Shown here: in pieces, positions 63,388-64,000 of the stretch
Numbering within the stretch: the first letter of the stretch is position 1
Layout of the letters: each line of letters opens with the position of its first letter
Assembly: GCF_026544205.1 (NCBI RefSeq)
Contig: NZ_JALNUI010000002.1
Coordinates: 62,001-126,000 of the forward strand
Origin: Curtobacterium sp. GC_Cur_3
GTDB lineage: Bacteria; Actinomycetota; Actinomycetes; Actinomycetales; Microbacteriaceae
Length of the DNA stretch: 64,000 nucleotides
Direction of reading: 5' to 3'
Notes under the pieces: model-generated
The model's input: the letters and a program-made list of their open reading frames with translations, nothing else
The model's database searches: none
What the model was told of the DNA's origin: nothing
Program-made: the position numbers and the translations under genes

Positions 63388-64000
63388 ATGTCCAACGGCA
63401 CCGCCGAGACCTCCTCCTACATCGACGACATCACCGAGCAGCCGGCCGCGCTCCGACGCCAGGCGGACGCCCCGCTCCCGGCAGCGCTCCGCGACGTCGA
63501 CCTCCGTGACCACGACCGCATCGTCCTGACCGGGATGGGTTCGTCCGACTACGCCGCGGTCCCGATCGAACGGGCGCTCGCCGCGGCGGGCCTGCCCGTC
63601 GTCCGGATCGACGCCGGCCAGCTCCTCGACGTCCCCCAGCGCGTCACGAACCGCACGCTCCTGTGGGCGACGTCGCAGTCGGGGCGGAGCGGCGAGGTCG
63701 CGGCCCTGGCCGACCAGCTCACCGGGTCGTGCCGGCCCGCGCTCACCATCGCCACGACGGACGACACGACGAGCCCGCTCGCCGGCATGGCCGACATCGT
63801 GCTCGAGCTGCACAGCGGTCCAGAGGCCACGGTCAGCACGAAGAGCTACCTCAACACCCTGGCCGCCCAGCACCGCGCCCTCGCCCTGATGACGGGCGGC
63901 TCGGTCGAGGCTGTCGACGAGGAGGTCCGCCGGATCGCGGACGACGTCGCCGCGCTGCTCGACGCGTGGCCCGTCCCCGACGCCCTCGCCGAGCAGGCCT
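63388..64000 (+). CDS. SIS-domain aminosugar isomerase/deaminase-like enzyme, cut by the right edge
   Basis: 204 codons are visible. ATG 63388 has GAGGGAA 6 nt upstream. The N-terminus (SSYIDDITEQPAALRRQ, then VLTGMGSSDYAA and LLWATSQSGRSGE) matches the isomerase half of glucosamine-6-phosphate synthase and its deaminase/deglycase relatives: TGMGSS and the SQSG loop bind the phosphosugar. No glutaminase domain precedes it, so ammonia-releasing or isomerising activity is more likely. Fits an aminosugar locus with the MFS porter and DeoR regulator. Confidence 0.85.
   Translation, partial: MSNGTAETSSYIDDITEQPAALRRQADAPLPAALRDVDLRDHDRIVLTGMGSSDYAAVPIERALAAAGLPVVRIDAGQLLDVPQRVTNRTLLWATSQSGRSGEVAALADQLTGSCRPALTIATTDDTTSPLAGMADIVLELHSGPEATVSTKSYLNTLAAQHRALALMTGGSVEAVDEEVRRIADDVAALLDAWPVPDALAEQA

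Overview
The window is very GC-rich, uses GTG and TTG starts freely, and packs genes into operons with 1-8 nt overlaps. It carries WXG100-type proteins, FtsX/LolD-type exporters and several nearly leaderless promoters. All this suggests a high-GC Gram-positive actinobacterium. A Microbacteriaceae member (for example Curtobacterium-like) is the best guess, but this rests on gene content and style, not on a marker gene.

Layout. (1) 1-6960 looks like the end of a mobile or phage-derived island: four unrecognised minus-strand genes, two of them paralogues; a phage-type adenine methyltransferase; a tandem Cys/His-repeat protein (DUF723-like); and small unknowns closed by a strong terminator. Then comes a lower-GC two-gene unit (4886-6699) whose second protein ends in an Asp-Val/Asp-Ala tract. 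No integrase or attachment site is visible. (2) 6700-7642 has no convincing gene and holds hairpins plus an operator-rich promoter. (3) 7643-19785 is a catabolic operon: BtpA-family barrel, SIS enzyme, PfkB kinase, hydantoin/allantoin-type racemase, amidohydrolase, PuuE-like deacetylase, a complete Dpp/Opp-type importer and a GntR regulator. (4) 19822-26977 (minus) encodes a PdxH-like flavoprotein, a creatininase-family hydrolase, an FAD oxidase, an NMT1/SsuABC-type importer and a cytosine-deaminase-like enzyme, with a divergent XRE-cupin regulator and a ferredoxin-type reductase. (5) 28754-46484 is a nearly complete oxidative purine catabolism locus: guanine/8-oxoguanine-type deaminases, xanthine dehydrogenase with XdhC, urate oxidase, HIU hydrolase, OHCU decarboxylase, allantoinase, allantoate amidohydrolase, ureidoglycine-glyoxylate aminotransferase, a formamidase-family protein, an AtzH-amidase fusion and a MocA-like cofactor enzyme. 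(6) 46527-49201 (minus) is a WXG100-toxin-immunity module with duplicated putative immunity genes. (7) 49362-60902 holds envelope functions: lipoproteins, a two-component system and a four-gene FtsX-type ABC system. (8) 61101-64000 begins a sugar or amino-sugar locus: MFS sugar porter, DeoR regulator and a SIS enzyme cut by the right edge.

How the parts fit. Regions 3-5 together look like a nitrogen-scavenging zone for purines, hydantoins/ureides and related heterocycles. It has two importers, at least five amidohydrolase-superfamily enzymes and four regulators (GntR, XRE-cupin, RpiR and possibly one more). A GGTGTTTC/GAAACACC-like element recurs before the btpA, allB and pucG genes and, in degenerate form, in two other promoters. 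In the btpA and allB promoters the half-site lies exactly 21 nt from the ATG. This suggests that the separate catabolic operons share a regulator.
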